A DNA stretch of 64,000 bases from an uncultured Alphaproteobacteria bacterium (GCA_902570155.1 CACFXU010000004.1:1-64000); one strand, 5' to 3'; positions 1 through 9,277 are shown, counted from the stretch's first letter. Notes: generated from the sequence alone by a model not told the origin. Made by a program: numbers and translations.

Positions 1-1185
1 AGAGATATTACACTTTCAATGTGGACGCATAACCAGCTCTATGTTGATTACTTCAATACTTATCTTGAAGAAGTGCAAGCTGCATTTCCAGATGATAATA
101 TTACTTTTGATTTTCAAGTTACGCCTGATATGGCTACAAACAGTTTAACGGCGATTGCTTCAGGTTCTGAACATACTGATCTTTTAGGAATTGAGATAAG
201 CGGTTTTGGCCTATTTATGGTTGATGATATTATTTCAGACAACTTTGTACCACTAACAGATATGTACGGTGATATGTCTCAATGGAATCCAGGAAAAGTA
301 GCTGCTTGGACTCACACTAATGGTGAGATATATGGAATTGAAAGTGAAGGCTGTTATATGGTCTATTACTACAACCCAAGCATTCTTGAAAGTTATGGTA
401 AGTCAGTGCCGAAAACTTGGGATGAGTTTATGGAAACTGGAAAAATTTTAGCTAAAGATGGTATTTCAATGATGCTTTCTGAATTGAGATTTATTGGTAT
501 GTACCAGCAAGCTGGTGGTAAATTCTTCAATGAAGATGGTGAATTTGAAATGGATGAAGATCTTTTCATGGAGGTTTTAAAATTCCAAGAAGAAGCTTTT
601 GCATCTGGAGTAATTAATTATACTACTGACTATTGGGGTCAAACACCTGGTGTTCTTTACAATTCAAAGCAAACTGTAGGAACTATGGCGCCTGACTGGT
701 ATAACAACTGTTGTTTACAACCTACAGTTAAGGATACTCAATCTGGTGAGTGGAGAGTTGCTCCTCTTCCTACTTGGGGAGATGAAGGATATAAAACTTT
801 TCACTGGGGTGGAACTGGTTTTGCCATTCATAAATCTTCAGAAGCTGTAGACGTTGCTAAAAAGTTACTTGAACTCGCATACTTCTCATATGAAGGTCAA
901 ATTGCAAAATATGATTTCTTTGGAGGAATGCCTACTTTATTGGCTGCTCTTGAAGATCCAAGAATTGCAGATAAAAAATTTGATTTTTATGGAGGTCAAA
1001 AATTTGCTGAACCATTTATTTCTGTAGCTGGTTCAAGTGCTGATGACTATCAGCATGTTGGTCGAGCTATTATTGATAGTGTTTCTCGTGATTTGACAAC
1101 ATTATTAGCAAATGGTGAAATAACTGCTGAGGAAGCTCATGAAAGGTTCATTTCACAAGTTCAGGATGAACTTGACTTTTTATAG
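1..1185 (+). CDS. ABC sugar transporter solute-binding protein, 5' truncated
   Basis: This is a periplasmic carbohydrate-binding protein of the extracellular solute-binding family 1 (MalE/UgpB-like). The reading frame is open to base 1 and the visible product begins RDITLSMWTHNQLYVDYF, which resembles the start of a mature binding protein, so the signal peptide lies outside the window and the ATG at base 19 is internal. About 394 residues are visible. Typical family features are many Trp and Tyr residues, a central GEIYGIESEG stretch and a late HWGGTGFAIHKSS segment. It is followed by a strong hairpin and then the fused permease gene, so it should deliver substrate to that permease. The substrate cannot be read from the sequence. 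Confidence 0.88.
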   Translation, partial: RDITLSMWTHNQLYVDYFNTYLEEVQAAFPDDNITFDFQVTPDMATNSLTAIASGSEHTDLLGIEISGFGLFMVDDIISDNFVPLTDMYGDMSQWNPGKVAAWTHTNGEIYGIESEGCYMVYYYNPSILESYGKSVPKTWDEFMETGKILAKDGISMMLSELRFIGMYQQAGGKFFNEDGEFEMDEDLFMEVLKFQEEAFASGVINYTTDYWGQTPGVLYNSKQTVGTMAPDWYNNCCLQPTVKDTQSGEWRVAPLPTWGDEGYKTFHWGGTGFAIHKSSEAVDVAKKLLELAYFSYEGQIAKYDFFGGMPTLLAALEDPRIADKKFDFYGGQKFAEPFISVAGSSADDYQHVGRAIIDSVSRDLTTLLANGEITAEEAHERFISQVQDELDFL

Positions 1186-1200
1186 ACGATAATTTTTTAA

Positions 1201-1224
1201 AGCAGGGTTTTTACCCTGCTTTTT
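1201..1224 (+). terminator. Intercistronic hairpin after the first binding-protein gene
   Basis: An 8-bp perfect stem (AGCAGGGT / ACCCTGCT) with a TTTT loop is followed directly by a T run. It lies between the binding-protein stop and the permease start. Such a hairpin commonly stabilises or partly terminates the transcript so that binding protein is made in excess over permease. A second, different hairpin occupies the same place in the other sugar locus. Confidence 0.8.
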
Positions 1225-1247
1225 AAAAATAAAATCAAAATAATAAT

Positions 1248-3074
1248 ATGTCAGTTGTGAGTAATAGTCGAAGATTAAGACCCGAAAAGGTTGCACCGTA
1301 TTTTTTTATATCGCCTTTTTATATTATTTTTACAATTTTTTTTCTTTTACCTACCATAGCTTCTTTTATTTTAGCTTTTTACAAATGGAAAGGTGTAAAA
1401 GCTCCTAAACCTAGGGGGTGGGGAAATTTTGAATATTTATTTTTTAAAGACCAAAACTTTTGGGAAACTTTCCAAAATACAGTATTTTATTCTGCTGGCA
1501 GTGTATTTATTACTATTCCTCTTGCTCTTTTATTAGCTCTTGCACTTAATAGTCATAGTTTAAAACTAAAACCTTTTTGGCGTTTAGTATTTTTCTCACC
1601 GATTGTTACTTCTGTTGTTGCGGCTGCATTAACTTTCAAGATGATATTAAATAGTGAATTTGGATTACTTAATTATGTAATTGGATTTATTGGAATTGAA
1701 CCAATCAATTGGGTTGAGTCTTCAGCAACATCAAAGTGGTCTGTCATGATGTTAGTAATATGGAGATGGACTGGCTTGACCTGTATTTATTTTTTAGCTG
1801 GTTTGCAATTTATAGACAGAACTTTGTATGAAGCTGCAAAAATAGATGGTGCAACGGCTTGGCATCAATTTTGGTATGTTACTCTTCCTCAACTAGCACC
1901 AGTAACACTATTTGTTTGTATAATTGTTTCTATTGGCTCATTCCAGATATTCGAGGATGTATTTGTTATGTATAGTGGAAACGATGTTCCAACTCATGCT
2001 AAATCAATGGTTGTTTACATGATGGAAAGAGGTTTCAATCAACTTAAATTAGGATTTGGTTCTTCTATTGGTGTATTTATGTTCATCTGTATTTTAGCTA
2101 TATCATTATTTCAATTTAGATCATTTGCATCCAATTTAGACCAGGACGCTAAAAAAAGTTTTATTGAGAGAATTTTATCTCCTATTATAGATTTTATTGC
2201 TAATATTTTTCCAATAGAGTCTTCTAGTTCTAGTAAAAAATCTTTATCTCCAAAAATTGGTAAATATTCATTAAATTTTATAATTACAATTATAGGTTTG
2301 ATAACACTTATACCTTATGCTTTCATGCTTACCTCCTCAGTAAAATCAACAGCAGAAATAATGGCATGGCCTCCAATAATGTGGTCTAAAAGTCCTAATT
2401 GGGAAAATGTAACAAAACTGTTTACTGAGTTTCCAGCAAGTTTATGGATATTCAATTCCTTCTTTGTTGCTATTGCTGTTACTATTTTAACAATTTTTTT
2501 ATGTACTTTAGCCGGGTACGCATTTGCAAAATATAACTTTAAGGGAAAAAACAGGCTTTTCATATTTATGGTAGCAACAGCAATGATACCTTTTCCAATT
2601 ATAATGATACCTCTTTATGTTTTAGTGGGTAGAATGGGAATGAATGATACTTTATCGGGACTAATCATTCCTTTTGTTGCTCCTGCTATAGGAATTTTTA
2701 TGATGAGACAATTCATAACGTCTGTTCCTGATGAATTAATTCAAGCAGCAAGATCAGATGGGGCTGGTGAGTTTAGAATTTTTTGGCAAATAGTTGTCCC
2801 TCTTGTTTGGCCTGGTATTGCCACTCTTGCAATAATTACATTTGTTAATTCATGGAATAGTTTCTTATGGCCTCTTATAATACTACGGGATGACCTTAAT
2901 TACACTATCCCTCTCGGCATGACGGAAGTATTTGCGCTTAGTGTTGGACAAGAGCCGCAGTATGGACAAGCTATGGCTTTTGCAACCTTAACGACAATTC
3001 CAATTATAGTTATTTTTTCTTTTGTTCAAAAATATTACATTGCAGGCTTATCAGCTGGAGCTGTTAAAGGTTAA
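1248..3074 (+). CDS. Fused two-domain ABC sugar permease (MalF-type joined to MalG-type)
   Basis: This 608-residue inner-membrane protein contains both permease subunits of a CUT1-type sugar importer in one chain. Residues 1 to about 295 are MalF/UgpA-like, with an EAA loop starting near residue 195 (EAAKIDGATAWHQFW). After a hydrophilic Ser/Lys linker at about 296-335, residues 336-608 are MalG/UgpE-like, with a second EAA loop near residue 499 (QAARSDGAGEFRIFW). Normally these are two genes of about 290 and 275 residues. The frame is continuous and the linker contains no start codon with a ribosome site, so the fusion appears real. No ATPase gene is in this locus. The oxidoreductase gene starts one base after the stop. 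Confidence 0.92.
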   Translation: MSVVSNSRRLRPEKVAPYFFISPFYIIFTIFFLLPTIASFILAFYKWKGVKAPKPRGWGNFEYLFFKDQNFWETFQNTVFYSAGSVFITIPLALLLALALNSHSLKLKPFWRLVFFSPIVTSVVAAALTFKMILNSEFGLLNYVIGFIGIEPINWVESSATSKWSVMMLVIWRWTGLTCIYFLAGLQFIDRTLYEAAKIDGATAWHQFWYVTLPQLAPVTLFVCIIVSIGSFQIFEDVFVMYSGNDVPTHAKSMVVYMMERGFNQLKLGFGSSIGVFMFICILAISLFQFRSFASNLDQDAKKSFIERILSPIIDFIANIFPIESSSSSKKSLSPKIGKYSLNFIITIIGLITLIPYAFMLTSSVKSTAEIMAWPPIMWSKSPNWENVTKLFTEFPASLWIFNSFFVAIAVTILTIFLCTLAGYAFAKYNFKGKNRLFIFMVATAMIPFPIIMIPLYVLVGRMGMNDTLSGLIIPFVAPAIGIFMMRQFITSVPDELIQAARSDGAGEFRIFWQIVVPLVWPGIATLAIITFVNSWNSFLWPLIILRDDLNYTIPLGMTEVFALSVGQEPQYGQAMAFATLTTIPIIVIFSFVQKYYIAGLSAGAVKG

Positions 3075-3075
3075 T

Positions 3076-4119
3076 ATGGAAAAAATTAAATGGGGAATTA
3101 TTGGGCCAGGAAGCATAGCAAATAATTTTGCAGACGGACTAAAAGGTTCTTACTCCGGGCAGCTGGTTAGTATAGCAAGTAAAAATGATGATCGTCGAAA
3201 AAACTTTGGTGATAAATACGATATTCATCCAGATTTTAGATTTGATAATTATGATGATATTGTAAACTCAGAACATATCGATGCTATTTATATTTCCACA
3301 CCACATACTTTGCACGCTGAATGGACAATAAAAGCTGCAGGTAAAGGAAAACATGTTCTTTGTGAAAAACCAGGTGCTGTTAATTTAATCGAAGGTAAAA
3401 AAATTATAGAGGCAGTAAAAGAAGCTGGAGTATTCTATATGGAAGGCTTTATGTATCGTTGTCATCCTCAAATTCCAAAACTTTTAGAGGTAATAAAAAA
3501 TAAAACGATAGGAGATATCACATCAATTGAAGCCTCTTTTGGTTTTGATATGGGTAAAACTATACCAGATCACAGATTATTTAATAAAAATTTAGCAGGT
3601 GGAGGTATTCTTGATGTTGGTCTTTATCCTATTTCTTTTTCTAGATTAATTGCTGGTGTATCAATTGGTGAAAAATTTTTAGAACCTAAATTTATAGATG
3701 CTGAAGCGAGAATAGGGGAAACAGGTGTTGATGAAGTTGCGCATGCAAATTTAGAATTTAAAAATGGCATCAAGGCTAAAGTTTCTACAGCAGTTATGGA
3801 AAGTATGAAAAATAATGCAGTTATTACTGGGTCGGAAGGTACAATTGAGTTGCCAGATCCATGGATGCCTGGAAGAGAAGGTGGTCCATACCACGCTAAA
3901 ATAATTATTTCAAAAAATGGTAATGAAGAAATTATAGATGTCAAAGGACCAGAGCATTTGTTTTTCTTCGAAGGAGAACTTGCAAGTCAGTGTATTGCAA
4001 AAGAAAAAACACAACCACCTCATCCAGCAATGACTTGGGAAGATACATTAGGTAATCTTCAAGCTCTTGATACATGGAGAGAGAAAGTAAATTATAAACT
4101 GCCACAGGATGAAATATGA
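3076..4119 (+). CDS. Gfo/Idh/MocA family NAD(P)-dependent oxidoreductase
   Basis: This 347-residue cytoplasmic dehydrogenase has an N-terminal Rossmann fold (GIIGPGSIANNF near residues 7-18) and the family CEKP motif near residues 96-99, followed by the alpha/beta C-terminal domain. The family oxidises or reduces sugars, sugar derivatives or inositols with NAD(P). I chose the ATG at 3076, one base after the permease stop, because it places the Rossmann motif at the usual distance from the N terminus. An in-frame start at 3022 would add 18 residues inside the permease gene. The stop overlaps the next start as ATGA. Its position in the locus suggests it acts on the imported carbohydrate; the substrate is unknown. 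Confidence 0.9.
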   Translation: MEKIKWGIIGPGSIANNFADGLKGSYSGQLVSIASKNDDRRKNFGDKYDIHPDFRFDNYDDIVNSEHIDAIYISTPHTLHAEWTIKAAGKGKHVLCEKPGAVNLIEGKKIIEAVKEAGVFYMEGFMYRCHPQIPKLLEVIKNKTIGDITSIEASFGFDMGKTIPDHRLFNKNLAGGGILDVGLYPISFSRLIAGVSIGEKFLEPKFIDAEARIGETGVDEVAHANLEFKNGIKAKVSTAVMESMKNNAVITGSEGTIELPDPWMPGREGGPYHAKIIISKNGNEEIIDVKGPEHLFFFEGELASQCIAKEKTQPPHPAMTWEDTLGNLQALDTWREKVNYKLPQDEI

Positions 4120-5072
4120 AATATGATAGAATAAAAGGGATAGATAAAGACATATCCAAACTTGTTATGGGATGTGATAACCAAGATGATGTTAACGAAG
4201 CTTCAAAGTTGTGGGATCATTGGATTGAAGTTGGTGGTAATATGTTTGATACAGCATTCATCTATGGTGGCGGTAATCACGAAAAAGTTTTAGGACAATG
4301 GTTAAAAAACAATAACAACAGAAAAGATGTTTTAATACTTGGCAAAGGTGCACACACACCTGATTGCAATCCTGAAGCAATTTCAAAACAATTAACAATC
4401 TCTCTTGAAAGAATGAATACTGATTATGTTGATGTCTATATTATGCACCGAGATAATACAGATTATCCTGTTGAAGAATTTATGGATGTTTTAAATCAAG
4501 AGAAAGAAAAAGGCAGAATTAAAATATTTGGTGGCTCTAATTGGACCATTGAAAGATTTAAAGAAGGAAATGAATGGGCACAAAAAAATAATAAACAAGA
4601 AATGTCTATTCTTAACAATAATTTAGCTCTTGCTAAAATGATTAATCCACTTTGGAATGGTTGCTTGTCATCTAATGTAAATGAAACATTAGAGTATCTA
4701 CATTCTACTCAAAAATCTCATATGTCTTGGTCTAGTCAGGCAAGAGGTTATTTTTTACCTGATGCTATTACACAAGAAATTGAAGACAAAATTACTAAAG
4801 CAGAAACTTATAGAGCACCAGGTGAGAACTCAAGTGGCCCTATTAGTTGTTACGATAGCGAAGATAATAGAGAAAGAAAAAAAAGAGCAATGGAACTAGC
4901 TGAAAAAAAAGGATGTACTGCACATAATATTGCAGCAAGCTGGACCATCAATCAATCTTTTCCATCATTTGCATTAATTGGACCACGAACAATTGATGAG
5001 CTTGACACTACACTACCTTGCTTAGATATAGAATTAACAAAGGAAGAAATTAATTGGTTAAATCTATCTTAA
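4116..5072 (+). CDS. Aldo/keto reductase family oxidoreductase
   Basis: This 318-residue protein of the NAD(P)H-dependent aldo/keto reductase superfamily adopts a TIM barrel. The catalytic tetrad is recognisable as Asp45 (MFDTA), Tyr50 (FIYGGG), Lys77 (GKGAH) and His111 (YIMHRD). The C-terminal part has the SWTINQ and LIGPRTIDEL segments that bind the cofactor in this family. The gene overlaps the upstream oxidoreductase by four bases (ATGA) and so is translationally coupled to it, which suggests two consecutive redox steps on an imported sugar. Its 3' end overlaps the convergent repressor gene by nine bases. Confidence 0.9.
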   Translation: MKYDRIKGIDKDISKLVMGCDNQDDVNEASKLWDHWIEVGGNMFDTAFIYGGGNHEKVLGQWLKNNNNRKDVLILGKGAHTPDCNPEAISKQLTISLERMNTDYVDVYIMHRDNTDYPVEEFMDVLNQEKEKGRIKIFGGSNWTIERFKEGNEWAQKNNKQEMSILNNNLALAKMINPLWNGCLSSNVNETLEYLHSTQKSHMSWSSQARGYFLPDAITQEIEDKITKAETYRAPGENSSGPISCYDSEDNRERKKRAMELAEKKGCTAHNIAASWTINQSFPSFALIGPRTIDELDTTLPCLDIELTKEEINWLNLS

Positions 5073-6101
5073 TTTAGTTTTTTTGATTTTGTGACTTGTT
5101 CCTTCATTTAATATTGGCTCAATTAAAGTAGATACTTTTTTTATTGATATATCTTGTTCTAGGTTCTGTAAAATTTTTACAGATTGTTTCCCCATTTCCA
5201 TTAATGGGTGTGAAATATATGTAAGATTTTGAGAGCTTAAATAACTATCCTGGTCATTAAATCCTACCACAGAAATATCTTTTCCAATTTCTAATTTCAT
5301 ATCCTGACATTTTAACAAACAACCTGTAAAAAAACGAAGATGAGAACAAATTATGGCAGTGGGAGGTTTTTTTAAACTTAATAAATACTTTGTTATGGTT
5401 GATCCTGACTCAACAGTTTCGATTAAACTATCTTGATAATATTCATTTGAATGTTGTAGTTGTAAATTTTTTATTGAACTTTCATAAGCAGCTTTTCTTT
5501 GTGCCCCATAATTAAAACTTCGATGAACATTGATAAAAGCAATTCTTTTATGGCCATTACTTGAAAGCTTATCCATTAACAGTTCAATACTTTTCTTATT
5601 ATCCAGATCAATCCAAGCATGCTCTGTTTGTTTGTTAGTTCTACCCCAAGTCACAAATTTGATTCCTCTTTGGTTTAAGAAATGAACTCTTTCATCATTT
5701 TTTTTAATTTTATAAAAAATAAATTTATCTGCTTGACCTGCACTAATGAGTTTTTTGAAATAATTCATTTCTTCATCTTCATTTAAGCAAAATTTTGTTA
5801 TTAATTCAGTATTTGTATTTTTTATCCCAAGAGTAATTCCTGCAAGAAACTGTAAAACAACATGATCTGGTGCGTCAGGATCTATAGATGATATAAAAGC
5901 AATTGTATCAGTTTTTTTGGAAGCTAATCTTTTGGCATTTAAATCGGGAAAGTAGTTATATTTTTTAGCTGTTTTAAAAATTTTATCTTTTGTTTTCTGT
6001 GATATATTGTCATATCCATTCAGTGCTCTTGATACCGAACTTACTGATAAACCTAATTTTTGAGATAAACCAACAATATTTATTTTCTTGTTTTTCTTCA
6101 T
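5064..6101 (-). CDS. LacI/GalR-family transcriptional regulator
   Basis: This 345-residue repressor has an N-terminal LacI helix-turn-helix (INIVGLSQKLGLSVSSVSRALNGY, about residues 8-30) followed by the hinge segment with NAKRLAS and a periplasmic-binding-protein-like sugar-sensing domain. It is transcribed divergently from the second sugar locus. The space between them contains a perfect palindrome with a central CG, the usual form of a LacI-family operator. It converges with the aldo/keto reductase. The likely role is substrate-dependent repression of the 6196-12250 operon, possibly also of locus 1. The effector is unknown. Confidence 0.93.
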   Translation of the reverse strand: MKKNKKINIVGLSQKLGLSVSSVSRALNGYDNISQKTKDKIFKTAKKYNYFPDLNAKRLASKKTDTIAFISSIDPDAPDHVVLQFLAGITLGIKNTNTELITKFCLNEDEEMNYFKKLISAGQADKFIFYKIKKNDERVHFLNQRGIKFVTWGRTNKQTEHAWIDLDNKKSIELLMDKLSSNGHKRIAFINVHRSFNYGAQRKAAYESSIKNLQLQHSNEYYQDSLIETVESGSTITKYLLSLKKPPTAIICSHLRFFTGCLLKCQDMKLEIGKDISVVGFNDQDSYLSSQNLTYISHPLMEMGKQSVKILQNLEQDISIKKVSTLIEPILNEGTSHKIKKTKLR

Positions 6102-6144
6102 AATACTTAAAATCTATTAATTAAATTAAATAATACTATTTGGC

Positions 6145-6189
6145 TTGACAAGTAAAACGTTTTACTAAATATTAAATTTTAAAGGGAGG
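6145..6189 (+). promoter_or_regulatory. Promoter with LacI-type operator and ribosome binding site
   Basis: A consensus -35 (TTGACA, 6145-6150) is followed at once by the perfect 16-bp palindrome AGTAAAACGTTTTACT at 6151-6166, and then by AT-rich -10 candidates at about 6168-6175. The palindrome sits where a bound repressor would block RNA polymerase, and its central CG fits LacI-family operators. A strong Shine-Dalgarno (GGGAGG, 6184-6189) precedes the ATG at 6196. Which -10 hexamer is used cannot be decided by eye. Confidence 0.75.
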
Positions 6190-6195
6190 AAAATA

Positions 6196-7440
6196 ATGAA
6201 AAAATTTTTTTCAATTATACTTACGTTATTTATACCCCTATCTTTTACTAATGCTTCTAAGGCTGGCGGCCACATGGAAGCTGAAGTTATTCACTGGTGG
6301 GTATCTGGTGGAGAGCAAGCTGCAATATCAAAATTTGCTGAAGCTTGGAAAGATATGGGTGGTACTTGGATTGATACTGCTATTACAGGTGGTGATAATG
6401 CAAGAGGAACTACTGTAAACAGAATTATAGGAGGAAACCCTCCAACTGCAGCTCAGTTCAATATTTCTAAACAGTTTGTTGATTTAGTTGAACAGGGACA
6501 ACTTCAATCATTAGAAGAAGTTGCATCTGCAGAAGGATGGAGAGATTTTATCTATCCACCTGAACTAATTGAGACATGTGAATTTGAAGGTGAATTCTAC
6601 TGTGTGCCAGTAAATATTCATAGTGCTCAATGGATGTGGATTAATAATGAAGTCTTTGAAAAAGCTGGAGTACCAAAACCAAATACTATTCAAGATTTTA
6701 TTGCTGTTGCTCCACAAATTCAAGATGCTGGATTTATACCTCTAGCTTTAGGAGGTCAGCCTTGGCAAGAAGGTCTAATGTTTGATGTTGTAGCATCTTC
6801 TACATTAGGCTTTCCTCACATGGCTAAACTTTATAGAGATAAAGATGTTGAAGCATTTAGAGATGGTAAGATGGAAATGGTTTTACAAACTTACAGAGAT
6901 CTAAATAAGTTCATTGATGAAGGTGCGCCTGGCAGACTTTGGAATGACGCGACAGCAATGGTTGTAGAAGGAAAAGCTGCAATGCAAATCATGGGTGATT
7001 GGGCTCGTGGTGAGTTTGCAGTAGCAGGAAAAGAAGCAAAAGTAGATTACGATTGTGTAATTCCTGGAAAAGAAAAATACGTTGCTCTTGGTGGTGATGT
7101 ATTTGTATTTCCAAAAAATTCAGATCCAAAAGTTAAAGAAATTCAGCTAAAAATGGCAAGTATGATGGTAAATCCTACTGTTCAAGCTAACTTCAATAAC
7201 GCAAAAGGATCACTTCCAATGAGATTGGATGTTGATACTTCAGCTGCTGATGCTTGTATGCAAATGGGCCTTGAATTAATACAACAACCTAGCGCAATAA
7301 TGAGAGAAAATGATGACTGGAATAGTCCAGCCTTCACTTCTGCTTGGGAAGATATTATTTCTGAATTTAGAAATGATCCTAATTACTCAGTTAGTGCTGC
7401 TATGGACGATTTAGAAGCTGTATTAACAAGCGGATTATAG
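6196..7440 (+). CDS. ABC sugar transporter solute-binding protein (GtsA-like)
   Basis: This 414-residue periplasmic binding protein begins with a signal peptide (MKKFFSIILTLFIPLSFTNA, cleavage near residue 23). The mature part starts EVIHWWVSGGEQAA and contains TGGDNARGTTVNRIIGGNPP, a pattern resembling glucose/mannose-binding proteins of the GtsA type. Later segments include GGQPWQEG and QIMGDWARGEF. It is the first gene of a complete importer operon driven by the operator-bearing promoter and has the strongest ribosome site of the locus. The binding pocket suggests a hexose or glucoside, but that is an inference from family resemblance. A hairpin separates it from the permease genes. Confidence 0.92.
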   Translation: MKKFFSIILTLFIPLSFTNASKAGGHMEAEVIHWWVSGGEQAAISKFAEAWKDMGGTWIDTAITGGDNARGTTVNRIIGGNPPTAAQFNISKQFVDLVEQGQLQSLEEVASAEGWRDFIYPPELIETCEFEGEFYCVPVNIHSAQWMWINNEVFEKAGVPKPNTIQDFIAVAPQIQDAGFIPLALGGQPWQEGLMFDVVASSTLGFPHMAKLYRDKDVEAFRDGKMEMVLQTYRDLNKFIDEGAPGRLWNDATAMVVEGKAAMQIMGDWARGEFAVAGKEAKVDYDCVIPGKEKYVALGGDVFVFPKNSDPKVKEIQLKMASMMVNPTVQANFNNAKGSLPMRLDVDTSAADACMQMGLELIQQPSAIMRENDDWNSPAFTSAWEDIISEFRNDPNYSVSAAMDDLEAVLTSGL

Positions 7441-7452
7441 TATAAATTTATT

Positions 7453-7474
7453 AAGGCAGGATTTATCCTGCCTT
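7453..7474 (+). terminator. Intercistronic hairpin after the second binding-protein gene
   Basis: A 9-bp perfect stem (AAGGCAGGA / TCCTGCCTT) closes a four-base loop just after the binding-protein stop. No solid T run follows immediately, so it is more likely an mRNA-stabilising or partially terminating hairpin than a full terminator. It would favour excess binding protein over permeases. Confidence 0.7.
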
Positions 7475-7499
7475 AGTTAAATTACTTTTTAAATTTCCA

Positions 7500-8381
7500 A
7501 TGTATTTTTTAACAAAAAATCTGGCATCTAAAATTTCTTTACTGCCAATGATAATTATTTCTTTAACCGTTTTTGTTGGATGCATCATATATTCATTCAT
7601 TTACTCATTGACTGGATCAAAACTTATTCCCGCTTTAAATTACGTTGGCTTTCAACAATACGAGAGGCTTTTTAAAAGTAGAAAATGGGACGTAGCTGTA
7701 GAAAATATATTTATTTATGGTTTTGTTTTTACAATTGGATGCTTAGTAATTGGTTTTTTGTTAGCTGTTTTAATTGATCAAAAAATTCGAGGTGAAAGTT
7801 TATTTAGAACAATTTTTTTATACCCCTATGCGATGTCTTTTGTAGTAACGGGATTAGTATGGAAGTGGGTTTTGAATCCTACTTTTGGACTTGAGCATTC
7901 AATGCATTTATGGGGATTTGATTGGTTCAAACTTGACTGGTTAGTAAATAGAGAATTAGCAATTTACGCAGTTTGTATTGCAGCAGTATGGCAAGGTGCA
8001 GGTTTTGTTATGGTTCTTATGCTTGCAGGATTAAGAGGAATTGATGAAGATATTTGGAAATCACTTAGTATTGAAGGTATTCCAAAATGGAGGTCATATT
8101 TATTTGTAATACTTCCTATGATAAGACCAATGGTTGTAACATCTATAGTCTTAATTGCAGCAGGGGTGGTAAAAGTTTACGATTTAATTTTAGCATTAAC
8201 ATCAGGCGGACCTGGTTACGCAACTACAACTCCAGCTATGTATGTTATGGAGAATTTTTTTAGTAGAGCAAATTTAGGCCAAGCTTTTGCTGCATCAATT
8301 ATTATGTTTATTAGTGTTGTTTGTATTCTTGCTCCGTGGGCATACTATGAGTTTTATTTTAGGAATAAGGAAGCAAAATAG
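7500..8381 (+). CDS. ABC sugar transporter permease (MalF/GtsB-type)
   Basis: This 293-residue inner-membrane protein has six predicted membrane segments and a binding-protein-dependent transport loop (SLSIEGIPKWRSYLFVILPMIRP) that contacts the ATPase. The GPGYATTTPAMYV segment and general layout match the MalF/UgpA-type subunit of sugar importers. It pairs with the next gene, whose GTG start shares one base with this stop (ATAGTG). Both subunits are separate here, unlike the fused permease of the first locus. Confidence 0.92.
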   Translation: MYFLTKNLASKISLLPMIIISLTVFVGCIIYSFIYSLTGSKLIPALNYVGFQQYERLFKSRKWDVAVENIFIYGFVFTIGCLVIGFLLAVLIDQKIRGESLFRTIFLYPYAMSFVVTGLVWKWVLNPTFGLEHSMHLWGFDWFKLDWLVNRELAIYAVCIAAVWQGAGFVMVLMLAGLRGIDEDIWKSLSIEGIPKWRSYLFVILPMIRPMVVTSIVLIAAGVVKVYDLILALTSGGPGYATTTPAMYVMENFFSRANLGQAFAASIIMFISVVCILAPWAYYEFYFRNKEAK

Positions 8382-9277
8382 TGAATATTAATTCCAATAA
8401 TTTTCAACCAAATGGACCGCGACCAAAACATTTAACCATTGGAAGAATAGGCATTTATTGTTTTATTTTTATGTGCGCTTTATTTTTTTTAATGCCTTTA
8501 TACGTAATGATCGTAACATCACTAAAAGATATGGATGAAATTAGATCTGGAAATTTATTATATATTCCAAAAGTACTAAGTTTTTATGCTTGGCCAAAAG
8601 CTTGGTCGGAAGCTTGCACGGGTTTTGTCTGTGAAGGTTTAAAACCAGGTTTAATAAATTCAATTAAAATTACAGTTCCTAGTGTGATAGTATCTGTTTC
8701 ACTTGGTGCAATAAATGGATATGCTCTGGCATTTTGGCGTTTTAAAGGAGCTTATTTTTTCTTTGGTCTTTGTCTTTTTGGAGCATTTATTCCTTATCAA
8801 GTAATGGTATATCCTTTGTTAAAGATTGAGAGCGCAATTGGAATTTATTCGTCTTTGCCAGGAATAATTCTTGTTCATACTATTTTTGGTATGCCAATAC
8901 TAACACTTATATTTAGAAATTTTTATGCTAGTCTTCCAATAGATCTTTTTAAAGCAGCCAGAATAGACGGTGGTAATTTTATAAAAATATTCTTCTATGT
9001 AATAATTCCAATGTCTACTCCTATAACTATTGTAGCTGTTATTCTTCAAGTTACAGGAATTTGGAATGATTTTCTTCTTGGTTTAGTTTTTGCTGGTAGA
9101 GATAATCAACCAATGACAGTTCAATTAAATAACATAGTTCAAGTAGATTACGGTGTAGCAGAGTACAATGTAGATATGGCTGCAACAATTTTAACTTCTC
9201 TAGTACCTCTTTTTGTATACTTTATTTCTGGAAGATGGTTTGTGCGTGGAATAGCAGCTGGGGCAATAAAGGGGTGA
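8381..9277 (+). CDS. ABC sugar transporter permease (MalG/GtsC-type)
   Basis: This 298-residue second permease subunit starts with GTG at 8381, directly coupled to the preceding stop. It has the MalG-type layout: an N-terminal membrane helix, MIVTSLKDMDE, several further helices, the EAA loop (KAARIDGGNFIKIFFYVIIP) and the C-terminal RWFVRGIAAGAIKG signature typical of this subfamily. A short insert with two cysteines near residues 80-86 (ACTGFVCEGLKPG) lies in the first extracytoplasmic region and resembles GtsC-like permeases. The gene ends in AAAGGGGTGAG, which doubles as the ribosome site for the ATPase. Confidence 0.92.
   Translation: MNINSNNFQPNGPRPKHLTIGRIGIYCFIFMCALFFLMPLYVMIVTSLKDMDEIRSGNLLYIPKVLSFYAWPKAWSEACTGFVCEGLKPGLINSIKITVPSVIVSVSLGAINGYALAFWRFKGAYFFFGLCLFGAFIPYQVMVYPLLKIESAIGIYSSLPGIILVHTIFGMPILTLIFRNFYASLPIDLFKAARIDGGNFIKIFFYVIIPMSTPITIVAVILQVTGIWNDFLLGLVFAGRDNQPMTVQLNNIVQVDYGVAEYNVDMAATILTSLVPLFVYFISGRWFVRGIAAGAIKG

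Noticed and set aside
3022..3075. Longer start for the oxidoreductase at 3076
   Set aside because: The extra 18 residues lie in the permease gene and precede the normal Rossmann start.
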